A stretch of 8,691 nt of DNA from Acidimicrobiales bacterium (GTDB taxonomy: Bacteria; Actinomycetota; Acidimicrobiia; Acidimicrobiales; JABEUL01), in assembly GCA_027451605.1 (NCBI GenBank), contig DAIDJA010000030.1, positions 2,152 through 10,842 of the forward strand, read 5' to 3'. How positions within the stretch are numbered: the stretch's first letter is position 1; every line of letters starts with the position of its first letter. Shown here one piece after another: positions 1 through 5,349 of the stretch. Below the pieces are notes generated by a model. That model was not told the origin of the DNA, did no database searches, and saw only the letters and a program-made list of their open reading frames with translations. The position numbers and the translations under genes are program-made.

Positions 1-2
1 TC

Positions 3-359
3 GCACAGATTAAGGATTTAAGAAGATTTCTTGTTAAATGGCAGAAAGAGTGGGTTTCTAAAAATGGTCCGAGTGTCGTGGAAGGTAGGGATGCCACAAC
101 CGTGGTTTTTCCCGAGGCCAAATTAAAAATCTTTTTAACCGCAGACGATAAAGTAAGATCGTTACGGAGAAGTATTGAATCTCAGCAGGATTTAAAAGAT
201 GTGGAAAAAAGCCTGGCCGAACGAGACGGGCGAGATTCGAACAGAGCAGAATCGCCGTTGATGGTAGCCACCGATGCGGTCGTAATTGATTCAAGCAGTA
301 TTGGGATCGATCAAGTAGTTGAGGAGATATTGAGTTTATGGAAGAATTTGAATCCGTAA
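3..359 (+). CDS. cmk: cytidylate kinase, C-terminal part (5' end outside window)
   Basis: This is the C-terminal 118 residues of cytidylate kinase, which phosphorylates CMP and dCMP with ATP in the cytoplasm and feeds the CTP/dCTP pools. The reading frame is open from base 3, so the gene begins upstream. The visible stretch VVEGRD followed by TVVFPEAKLKIFLTA is the typical nucleotide monophosphate-binding block; the Arg-Asp of GRD is the pair that contacts CMP in E. coli Cmk. It is followed by the lid segment with ERDGRDSNRAESPL, which carries the conserved arginines, and by the family's closing DAVVIDSSSIGIDQVVEEIL. One oddity is GRD-A-T-T where many homologues have GRD-(I/M)-G-T. The stop lies inside the next gene, a 22-bp overlap with the plsC-like gene that suggests translational coupling. 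The identification is secure. Confidence 0.93.
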   Translation, partial: AQIKDLRRFLVKWQKEWVSKNGPSVVEGRDATTVVFPEAKLKIFLTADDKVRSLRRSIESQQDLKDVEKSLAERDGRDSNRAESPLMVATDAVVIDSSSIGIDQVVEEILSLWKNLNP

Positions 360-1015
360 AGGTTCACGAAGGCATTTATTCGGTTTTACGTAAAATAGCA
401 TCGGGTCTCTGTCATATTGGCTTTAGGGTGCACATTGAAGGCAAGGAGAATATACCTAAAAAAACTCCTTATATACTTTCCCCCATTCATAGGTCCAATA
501 TCGATTTTTTTCTGATGTCTTCTGTGTGTTCCACCCAAATGAGATTTATGGCAAAAGATTCCATATTTAAAGGGGATAGGCTTTCTAAGTTTTTTTACTC
601 TATGGGGACATTCCCGGTAACGAGAGGGAAGCCTGACAGAGAGTCATTTAAATTTGCCGAAAAGTGTCTTTTGGCAGGGGATGTTTTGGTTCTTTTCCCC
701 GAAGGTACGCGTCAACACGGTGACAAGATTGCCGAACTGTTTGACGGAGCCGCACTTCTTTCCTTAAGGACGAACGCACCTCTTATACCCATCGGAATTG
801 CCGGTTCGGAAAAGGCGATGCCAAAAGGGTCTAAGTTTATACATCCGACGAAAATAGTAATTACGATAGGCAAGCCCGTTGAAATTATGAAAATGGATCC
901 GGGGAAGCGAATTCCCAGATCACAGGTCACTGAGCTAACACAGCGGTTATATGATCGGCTTCAGACCGAATACGACAACGCCCGTCTGAAACTTGAAGTT
1001 CTGCAAGGGAAATAG
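338..1015 (+). CDS. plsC: 1-acylglycerol-3-phosphate acyltransferase (PlsC/LPLAT family)
   Basis: A 225-residue PlsC-family acyltransferase. Members transfer an acyl chain to lysophosphatidic acid at the membrane to make phosphatidic acid. The catalytic HX4D motif is His51-Asp56 (HRSNID) and the glycerophosphate-binding motif is FPEGTR at 120-125. The third block (PVTRG, 93-97) and the fourth (PLIPIGIAGSEKAMPKG, about 149-165) are also present. No clear transmembrane helix is visible, so membrane association is probably peripheral. Length is normal for the short bacterial form. The ATG at 338 lies inside the end of cmk, with GAG in the preceding bases as a weak ribosome-binding signal. The gene ends by overlapping the next one in TAGTG. 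A cmk-plsC pairing is familiar in bacteria. The exact acyl and acceptor specificity cannot be read from sequence, so the symbol is by family. Confidence 0.88.
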   Translation: MEEFESVKVHEGIYSVLRKIASGLCHIGFRVHIEGKENIPKKTPYILSPIHRSNIDFFLMSSVCSTQMRFMAKDSIFKGDRLSKFFYSMGTFPVTRGKPDRESFKFAEKCLLAGDVLVLFPEGTRQHGDKIAELFDGAALLSLRTNAPLIPIGIAGSEKAMPKGSKFIHPTKIVITIGKPVEIMKMDPGKRIPRSQVTELTQRLYDRLQTEYDNARLKLEVLQGK

Positions 1016-1944
1016 TGTCAACAGTTCTGGTTACGGGATCATCGGGCTTCATCGGCCGCAATTTAGTTAAACGCCTGCTTAAAGATTCGATCAAAGTCAT
1101 CGGTATCGACATGGAGGATAATCTATTTGCCGATTCAATTGATGGTGACCTGTCGAAAAATTTTACTTTTCTAAAAGGTGACCTGAGGGACGGAAATTTT
1201 ATGGAACGTATATCCGGAGATCCTATAGATTCAATCGTCCATTTGGCGGCATTTACCAGGGTGGTTGAATCCGTTGCCAAACCCAAAGAATATTTCGAGA
1301 ACAATGTTGTGGTGACGCAACGACTTATGGATATGGCCGTACAAAAAAACATTGGAAAATTTATATTGGCGTCCACCAATGCCGTAGCCGGGGACGTGGG
1401 CTTTAATACGATTACCGATAGAAATGTCCTGTATCCACAAAGCCCCTACGGAGCGACCAAAGCGGCTTCGGAGATGATGCTGAGTTCATACCGATCGTCT
1501 TTCGGACTAAGCACCGTTCGCTTAAGATTTACCAACATATACGGTACGGATATGGCCACTAAGGATTCCTTTATCGCAAGAATGTGCAAAGCTGCCCTAG
1601 GCGATAAGAGAATTGCCGTATATGGAGACGGACATCAAGTTCGAGATTATATCTATTTGGGCGATGTATTAAATGTAATTCGGGCCGCTTTATTCAAAGA
1701 TTGCCCCGAAGTTGTGGTAGTGGGATCGGGGAGTTCAATATCGGTTAATGACTTAGTCAAAAAAGTTGAGCAGGCAACCGAGATTAAATTTGAAATAGAC
1801 TATCAAGAGGCCAAAAAAGGTGAAATGAAGGCAGTGATTGTTGACAACCATTCAATAGAATTTGCCTCGTTGGACCAAATCACCTCCCTCGAGGTGGGAC
1901 TTCAAAAGACTTGGGACTGGTTCAAAAACTATTACTCTTTTTAA
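1015..1944 (+). CDS. NAD-dependent epimerase/dehydratase (extended SDR, UDP-sugar type)
   Basis: A 309-residue extended short-chain dehydrogenase. The Rossmann motif TGSSGFIG (residues 7-14) is followed by Asp32 at the end of strand 2, which favours NAD(H). HLAA (76-79), Thr121 at the catalytic Ser/Thr position, and the YxxxK pair Tyr145/Lys149 (SPYGATK) are all in place. RFTNIYG and the downstream VYGDGHQVRDYIYLGDV block are typical of UDP-glucose 4-epimerase-like or nucleotide-sugar dehydratase enzymes, so it probably modifies a nucleotide sugar for surface glycans. The exact substrate is not deducible. The start is GTG overlapping the plsC stop by one base (TAGTG), which implies coupled translation in a cmk-plsC-SDR operon. 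Its last 23 bp overlap the end of the convergent glycosyltransferase gene. Confidence 0.88.
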   Translation: MSTVLVTGSSGFIGRNLVKRLLKDSIKVIGIDMEDNLFADSIDGDLSKNFTFLKGDLRDGNFMERISGDPIDSIVHLAAFTRVVESVAKPKEYFENNVVVTQRLMDMAVQKNIGKFILASTNAVAGDVGFNTITDRNVLYPQSPYGATKAASEMMLSSYRSSFGLSTVRLRFTNIYGTDMATKDSFIARMCKAALGDKRIAVYGDGHQVRDYIYLGDVLNVIRAALFKDCPEVVVVGSGSSISVNDLVKKVEQATEIKFEIDYQEAKKGEMKAVIVDNHSIEFASLDQITSLEVGLQKTWDWFKNYYSF

Positions 1945-2725
1945 ATTTTTCCCTCAAATAGGTATTAATAACGGCTTTAAAATAGTTATATCCATAGGTG
2001 AAATTTTTGCCCTTCTTTGAAGTTCCTTTTGCTCTCATTAGCATGGTCATTGGTCTTTCGACTACCATATATCCGTTTAAAATGGCGTCGATAATCACCT
2101 CTGACGCCTGGAACTGATTTTGAGTCAAAGTCAAAGACGATGCCATTTGAGCAGTCATCGCTCTTAACGGATTAGCCGTATCTGTTAGTTGCTGTCCGAC
2201 TAAAAAGGTTATTAATTTGGCGAAAAAAGTGACTCCAAATCTTCTGGTTATGTCTTTGGTCAAGTTTTGACCTTTCACTCGAGACCCCAGAACCAAGTCA
2301 CAACCTTCTTCTATGAGCGGTTTCAAGATCTCGGTGAAGTCACTTGGGTCGCATTGCCCATCAGCATCAACTGTGAGGATATAGTCGGCTCCGAATTTTG
2401 AGGCAATTTTGTAGCCGACTCGTAATGCCGCACCTTGCCCCCTGTTGACAGGTGCAACGCAGACTTTTGCCCCGGCCTTTATTGCCAAGTCATAGGTACC
2501 GTCATCGTCTCCGTCCACTACGACTACAGTTGAGCAGCCATGGCCCAAAAGCATTTTCGGAAGTCCTGCAACTACATTTTGAATGTTGTCTTTTTCCCTG
2601 TAAGCCGGAATAAGGTAAACAACTTCTTTAAGAGTGGGCTCGGAGTTAGTGGCGACATAATTGTCCAGGGTCAAATCATCTATTCTTCGGTCTTCGTCTG
2701 AATTGCCTCTGGTGATTTTTAACAT
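1922..2725 (-). CDS. family 2 glycosyltransferase, DPM1/polyprenyl-phosphate type, soluble
   Basis: A 267-residue GT-A fold glycosyltransferase of the dolichyl-phosphate mannose synthase-like group, which moves a sugar from a nucleotide sugar to a polyprenyl phosphate or similar acceptor at the inner face of the membrane. Visible motifs in order are VVYLIPAYREKDNI near residue 40, VVVVDGDDDGT (the position of the usual VDDGSxDxT nucleotide-binding loop, here variant), NRGQGAALRVGY, the metal-binding TVDADGQCDP, LVLGSR, and D-x-x-NPLRAM near the acceptor site. No C-terminal membrane helices are present, unlike many bacterial relatives. The first 25 residues are a nonconserved-looking leader. 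The ATG at 2725 has no Shine-Dalgarno sequence, but an extended -10 box lies about 40 bases upstream. It converges with the epimerase gene and may work with it on a surface glycan; that link is inference from position. Confidence 0.85.
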   Translation of the reverse strand: MLKITRGNSDEDRRIDDLTLDNYVATNSEPTLKEVVYLIPAYREKDNIQNVVAGLPKMLLGHGCSTVVVVDGDDDGTYDLAIKAGAKVCVAPVNRGQGAALRVGYKIASKFGADYILTVDADGQCDPSDFTEILKPLIEEGCDLVLGSRVKGQNLTKDITRRFGVTFFAKLITFLVGQQLTDTANPLRAMTAQMASSLTLTQNQFQASEVIIDAILNGYMVVERPMTMLMRAKGTSKKGKNFTYGYNYFKAVINTYLREKFKKSNSF

Positions 2726-2763
2726 AATGATTAATTAGCTTATAATGTTTTGCGACAGGATTA

Positions 2764-2772
2764 ATTATAACA
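2764..2772 (-). promoter_or_regulatory. extended -10 promoter for the glycosyltransferase gene
   Basis: Read on the minus strand these bases are TGTTATAAT, a perfect extended -10 element (TGN plus TATAAT). The best -35 candidate, TTCAAC at 2786-2791 with a 16-bp spacer, is poor, as expected for an extended -10 promoter. Transcription would start near 2757, giving a leader of about 32 bases before the ATG at 2725. Confidence 0.5.
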
Positions 2773-2844
2773 ATAAGGGACTGCCAGTTGAAATCTCTTT
2801 TACCTTAAATCTTTGCCGGTCTTGATCCGTGGTATTCTGGATTC

Positions 2845-2857
2845 ATTTCTTAGAAAT
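2845..2857. repeat. short perfect inverted repeat in divergent promoter region
   Basis: ATTTCT-T-AGAAAT is a perfect 6-bp inverted repeat with a 1-bp centre. It lies between the two divergent promoters in the 192-bp gap between the glycosyltransferase and the XRE gene. It is a possible operator half-site pair, but short AT-rich palindromes of this size also occur by chance. Confidence 0.25.
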
Positions 2858-2861
2858 CGGG

Positions 2862-2871
2862 CAAATATTTG
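2862..2871. promoter_or_regulatory. candidate operator palindrome upstream of XRE gene
   Basis: CAAATATTTG is a perfect 10-bp palindrome. A partial copy, CAAATATGG at 2897-2905, starts 35 bp downstream and overlaps the TGG of the extended -10 box of the XRE gene. A pair of related sites, one covering the promoter, is the arrangement expected for autorepression by an XRE antitoxin. This is inference from layout only. Confidence 0.35.
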
Positions 2872-2902
2872 AAAACTGCATTGAGTAGTTACTTCTCAAA
2901 TA

Positions 2903-2911
2903 TGGTAAGAT
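2903..2911 (+). promoter_or_regulatory. extended -10 promoter giving a leaderless XRE mRNA
   Basis: TGGTAAGAT fits the extended -10 pattern TGN-TAnnnT. A weak -35 candidate TTGAGT lies at 2881-2886 with a 19-bp spacer. The expected start site, about 7 bases after the box, is at or next to the A of the ATG at 2918, so the transcript would be leaderless. No Shine-Dalgarno sequence precedes that ATG, which agrees. Confidence 0.45.
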
Positions 2912-2917
2912 TATGGT

Positions 2918-3244
2918 ATGCAAACTAAAATTAGTCTGCTCATTAGAGAAGCGCTTGTGCGATCGGGCATGAACGCAAGTCGTTTATCGGAGTCCACCGG
3001 AATAAGTGAGGGAAGAATCAGCGACTATGTAAACGGTCGCCACTCCCCAAATTCGTTGCAGCTTGTCAAGATACTTGCCGCAGCCGGCTTTAGGATTGAG
3101 CTAAAGCCTAATTTGGACGACAATGGATTGATTTTGGCCGAACTCCTTAAATTAACCGATATGATATCAACCGGTTCGGAGACTAATATTTGTGCCGACC
3201 GTATTCCAATTTTTCGTGAACTAATAATTTCCGATGGGCCATGA
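2918..3244 (+). CDS. XRE-family helix-turn-helix protein, probable antitoxin/autorepressor
   Basis: A 108-residue DNA-binding protein. Residues about 5-58 form a Cro/C1-type HTH: IREALVRSGMNASRLSESTG is followed by ISEGRISDYVNGRHSPN, where SEGRISDYVNGR is the recognition helix region, then LQLVKILAAAGFRIELKP closes the fold. The C-terminal 45 residues (LILAELLKLTDMI, then IPIFREL) resemble the tail of actinobacterial XRE proteins encoded beside nucleotidyltransferases, and would be the partner-binding part. It overlaps the next gene by 11 bp, so the two are cotranslated. The ATG sits just where transcription is predicted to begin, and palindromes upstream suggest autorepression. The HTH assignment is secure; the antitoxin role is inferred from the neighbour and could instead be plain transcriptional control. 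Confidence 0.8.
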   Translation: MQTKISLLIREALVRSGMNASRLSESTGISEGRISDYVNGRHSPNSLQLVKILAAAGFRIELKPNLDDNGLILAELLKLTDMISTGSETNICADRIPIFRELIISDGP

Positions 3245-3872
3245 GATCACATTTGGCGAACTAATTGTTGAAATTAATGATCGACTGTCGGATCACTTAA
3301 TTTCTCATGGATTTGGAGGAGCTCTCGCTCTGGCTTTTTATACGCTCAATCCTCGGGCAACTCGGAATATAGACCTTAACGTAGCTCTGCCGACCGATCG
3401 CGCCAGAGAAATATTTTCCGTATTGCCTGAATCAATAAGTTGGAATCAGTCTGATGTTTCAACTTGTTTAAGGGACGGACAAGTCAGATTATGGTCCAAT
3501 CTCAAAGGAATCGGTATTCCGAGTGATTTATTCTTTCCTCAACACGGATTCCATGAAGCCGTTATCAACGGTATAGTTCATAAACCTTTTGGCGAACCTG
3601 GATATTTTTTGCCTATAATATCAGCAACACATCTAGTTGTATTTAAGGCGCTTTATAATCGTCTTAAGGATTGGGTGGATATTGGTTCAATGCTCGAAGC
3701 CGATGTCGTTGATTTGGCTGAAGCTATATTTTGGCTTAAAACTCTTGTCGGTATGAATCACCCAAGTTGTCAGCGGATGATGGAAACGATCGCTCCGATC
3801 GGAAATCCTGCGAGCAAACAGATTAAGTCAGGTAAGGGTGATATTGCCATCGATTGGAAATCATTTAATTAA
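3234..3872 (+). CDS. AbiEii/MenT-like nucleotidyltransferase, probable toxin with variant active site
   Basis: A 212-residue protein of the DNA polymerase beta-like nucleotidyltransferase superfamily, in the AbiEii-type toxin group. GFGGALALAFY (residues 26-36) is the GG/GS helix motif. RATRNIDLNV (41-50) is the DxD metal-binding strand, with Asn45 where relatives have Asp and with Asp47 kept. GIPSDLFF supplies the third carboxylate, Asp98. PIISATHLVVFKALYNRLKDWVDI (127-150) matches the conserved C-terminal block with Lys138 and Asp146/Asp149. Known members transfer nucleotides to tRNA or other RNA. The ATG at 3234 lies inside the XRE gene with no ribosome-binding site, so translation is probably coupled. 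The D-to-N change may weaken or abolish catalysis, so an inactive remnant or a binding-only role must be considered. Family membership is well supported; toxicity is inferred. Confidence 0.75.
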   Translation: MGHEITFGELIVEINDRLSDHLISHGFGGALALAFYTLNPRATRNIDLNVALPTDRAREIFSVLPESISWNQSDVSTCLRDGQVRLWSNLKGIGIPSDLFFPQHGFHEAVINGIVHKPFGEPGYFLPIISATHLVVFKALYNRLKDWVDIGSMLEADVVDLAEAIFWLKTLVGMNHPSCQRMMETIAPIGNPASKQIKSGKGDIAIDWKSFN

Positions 3873-3876
3873 TTTG

Positions 3877-3886
3877 ATTTGCAAAT
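3877..3886. repeat. 10-bp palindrome just after the nucleotidyltransferase gene
   Basis: ATTTGCAAAT is a perfect palindrome 4 bp beyond the stop codon. Further on, a nested inverted repeat has outer arms CCAAT 3912-3916 / ATTGG 3936-3940 and inner arms CCAAAT 3918-3923 / ATTTGG 3925-3930. Neither is followed by a T tract, so an intrinsic terminator is not supported. They may be protein sites or chance AT-rich symmetry. Confidence 0.25.
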
Positions 3887-3999
3887 GCCATCAGAAGATT
3901 TATTGAACAATCCAATGCCAAATCATTTGGGTCAAATTGGAACATACCTTAACTGAGTGATGCTATGCGGGACTGCTCCATTTGAATTTCTTGAATTTT

Positions 4000-4072
4000 A
4001 GCCAGACTTGCTATGTCTCAGACCTGTAATATCTCAAACCTGTTATATACTTGTGATCTCACCTGTAGGTTG
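4000..4072. repeat. degenerate 16-bp tandem repeats
   Basis: Two adjacent 16-bp units match at 14 of 16 positions: TCTCAGACCTGTAATA (4016-4031) and TCTCAAACCTGTTATA (4032-4047). A third, partial copy beginning TCTCACCTGTAGG starts at 4057 after 9 bp, and a weaker unit (AGCCAGACTTGCTATG, about 9 of 16) lies directly upstream at 4000-4015. The common core is TCTCA-n-ACCTGT. A 16-bp period is neither a codon multiple nor an exact helical multiple. The units could be iterated protein-binding sites or slippage products. Confidence 0.55.
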
Positions 4073-4237
4073 TCAGGGTTGAAATTTCGCTTGTTTGTTA
4101 TTATTCTGAATTATAGTTTTTTCGGGTCAAAATATTCTCAATTTGCCAACTTGTTAATTCACAGTTATTGCTAATTGCTGTTCGTTTTCACTATATTTCT
4201 TAATTACATGATTAAATTTATGGCCCAGCCTACTTGG

Positions 4238-4246
4238 TGGTATAAA
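4238..4246 (+). promoter_or_regulatory. candidate extended -10 promoter for the GNAT gene
   Basis: TGGTATAAA is an extended -10 element (TGN plus TATAAA). It predicts a start near 4253 and a leader of about 24 bases that contains AAGGT at 4266-4270, a ribosome-binding site 6 bases before the ATG at 4277. No convincing -35 box is visible. Confidence 0.4.
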
Positions 4247-4276
4247 GAAATTTGACTATTATGTTAAGGTAATGAT

Positions 4277-5125
4277 ATGTCCCAAAACGAACCTCCGACT
4301 GATCCAAATGAGTGGAGTCATGAACAGTGGATAGAATGGCTTAATTCCCAAGATGAGGACGACGACTCAGAGTCGTCATCGGTTAAGGGACCGATGAATC
4401 GATTGGTCAAATCTTCGGGAGGGCAGGTAGTTGGGTCGGCGATGCTTGCCCTATGGAATGTTTATTATGGAGCCCCTAAAAATGACGAAATCGTCCGGGT
4501 GACGGAAACCCCAGACGATTCGGATGATTCAATCGGGAAGCTGGTTTTCGGTGATTCGGGTGATGATGATCTCAAATTTTTCCTTCGTCCGTCGGCTTTA
4601 ACCAAAGGATTCAGAGTAACAAAGCTTGGCATCTCAAAAGCTACGGAAGTGGCAGAACTTTATTATCGGACTTTCATTAACACGTATCAAGGGTTGGTCG
4701 ACGCCGAGATATTAAAACAAGTTAGCTTAGAGGCGAGCGCCGAAAAATGGCAAGAGCTTATAGAAGATCAAAATTTGCCGAAATATGGACCTCTCGGACT
4801 TTATTATTTTGAACAACTGGCTGGTATGTTATATGTAGGCAAGTCCCAGGATCATGATTTGAGCGACGATACTGGAGAAATCACTAGATTTTATGTGGGC
4901 AACGATTTTCAGGGCAAGGGTGGAGGAGGTCTTCTTCTGGTTCATGCTTTGGGGCAAATTAAGTCAGCCGGCTATAAGAGGGCAACTTTGTGGGTACTTG
5001 AAGAAAACCTAAAAGCCAGGGGGTTTTATGAAAGATACGGGTTCGAACCGGACGGTGGAAAACGAGATCTTAAATGGAGAGACCTTGTAACAAAAGACGT
5101 TAGGTACTCGTTTAGGTTTGAATAA
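4277..5125 (+). CDS. GNAT-family N-acetyltransferase with an extra acidic N-terminal region
   Basis: A 282-residue protein. The C-terminal part, from about residue 111, is a GNAT acetyltransferase: AELYYRTFINTYQGLVD is the usual first helix region, EITRFYVGNDFQGKGGGG (201-218) holds the acetyl-CoA binding Q-x-x-G-x-G motif, and ATLWVLEENLKARGFYERYGFEPDG (236-260) is the classic motif B end. It probably acetylates an amine on a small molecule or protein; the substrate is unknown. Residues 1-110 are an unrecognised acidic region with a Trp-rich start (EWSHEQWIEWL, 12-22), a DEDDD-SESSS linker and a hydrophobic segment, VVGSAMLALWNVYYG (51-65). The start has an AAGG ribosome-binding site at good spacing. 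It stands alone before ffh. The GNAT call is firm; the N-terminal region could be a fused separate domain. Confidence 0.8.
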   Translation: MSQNEPPTDPNEWSHEQWIEWLNSQDEDDDSESSSVKGPMNRLVKSSGGQVVGSAMLALWNVYYGAPKNDEIVRVTETPDDSDDSIGKLVFGDSGDDDLKFFLRPSALTKGFRVTKLGISKATEVAELYYRTFINTYQGLVDAEILKQVSLEASAEKWQELIEDQNLPKYGPLGLYYFEQLAGMLYVGKSQDHDLSDDTGEITRFYVGNDFQGKGGGGLLLVHALGQIKSAGYKRATLWVLEENLKARGFYERYGFEPDGGKRDLKWRDLVTKDVRYSFRFE

Positions 5126-5135
5126 GGCGGACCAT

Positions 5136-5168
5136 TAAATTAAGTTGTAATCTAAATTAAGTTGTAAT
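5136..5168. repeat. exact 16-bp tandem direct repeat
   Basis: TAAATTAAGTTGTAAT occurs at 5136-5151 and again at 5153-5168, identical and 17 bp apart, in the spacer just after the GNAT stop codon. A small inverted repeat ATTAC-T-GTAAT follows directly. The exact identity suggests either recent slippage duplication or a pair of protein-binding sites. Confidence 0.7.
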
Positions 5169-5182
5169 TACTGTAATCCGTC

Positions 5183-5200
5183 CATATCGATGGCTTTTTA
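5183..5200 (+). terminator. weak hairpin plus T run after the GNAT gene
   Basis: CCAT-ATCG-ATGG followed by CTTTTT forms a 4-bp stem with a T run, about 55-60 bp after the GNAT stop. The stem is too short for a convincing intrinsic terminator, so this is only a candidate. Confidence 0.2.
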
Positions 5201-5301
5201 GATGAAGATTGTGCAGACTTTATTAACGTGTTGTTTTAAATGGTTTAAATCTAAATAAATCGGAACTTCTTGGAATTTTAAATATTAAAGCATTGGTTTT
5301 A

Positions 5302-5314
5302 TGGCAATGTGCCA
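5302..5314. repeat. inverted repeat upstream of ffh
   Basis: TGGCA-ATG-TGCCA is a perfect 5-bp inverted repeat with a 3-bp centre, 36 bp before the ffh start. It could be an operator or a small hairpin in the ffh leader; nothing else supports a role. Confidence 0.25.
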
Positions 5315-5349
5315 AATTCAATTTTTGTAGTTGATAATCTAGATTTATT

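Larger units (their letters stand above)
3873..4276. other. 404-bp gene-free region between toxin-like and GNAT genes
   Basis: No credible gene was found on either strand. The longest obvious plus-strand reading frame with an ATG (from 3885) has 23 codons and no supporting features. The region is AT-rich. It holds the palindrome at 3877, the nested inverted repeat at 3912-3940, degenerate 16-bp repeats at 4000-4072 and the promoter of the following gene near 4238. It may be a boundary or decayed part of the accessory module, but no terminal repeats or mobile-element remnants were recognised. Confidence 0.6.

Noticed and set aside
228..246. Minus-strand GTTCGAATC resembling a tRNA T loop
   Set aside because: It lies in the conserved RDSNRAESP coding segment of cmk, and no cloverleaf can be formed.
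927..1379. 150-codon antisense reading frame opposite plsC and the epimerase gene
   Set aside because: It runs opposite two well-supported genes, has no recognisable motif and no start signals. It is a shadow of their codon use.
1925..1941. A5...T5 symmetry at the convergent gene ends as a bidirectional terminator
   Set aside because: The only pairing is A-T with no GC stem, and it lies within both coding regions, so intrinsic termination is not supported.
3885..3956. 23-codon plus-strand reading frame after the nucleotidyltransferase gene
   Set aside because: No ribosome-binding site, no recognisable product, and it overlaps the palindrome and nested inverted repeat. Its length is expected by chance.
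5037..5053. tRNA T-arm-like sequence GGTTCGAACC
   Set aside because: It is a perfect short palindrome inside the GNAT motif encoding YGFEPDG. No acceptor, D or anticodon arm can be built around it.
5126..5349. Possible SRP RNA (ffs) gene beside ffh
   Set aside because: The conserved apical GGAA-tetraloop and internal-loop motif of SRP RNA is absent, and no long hairpin spans the spacer.
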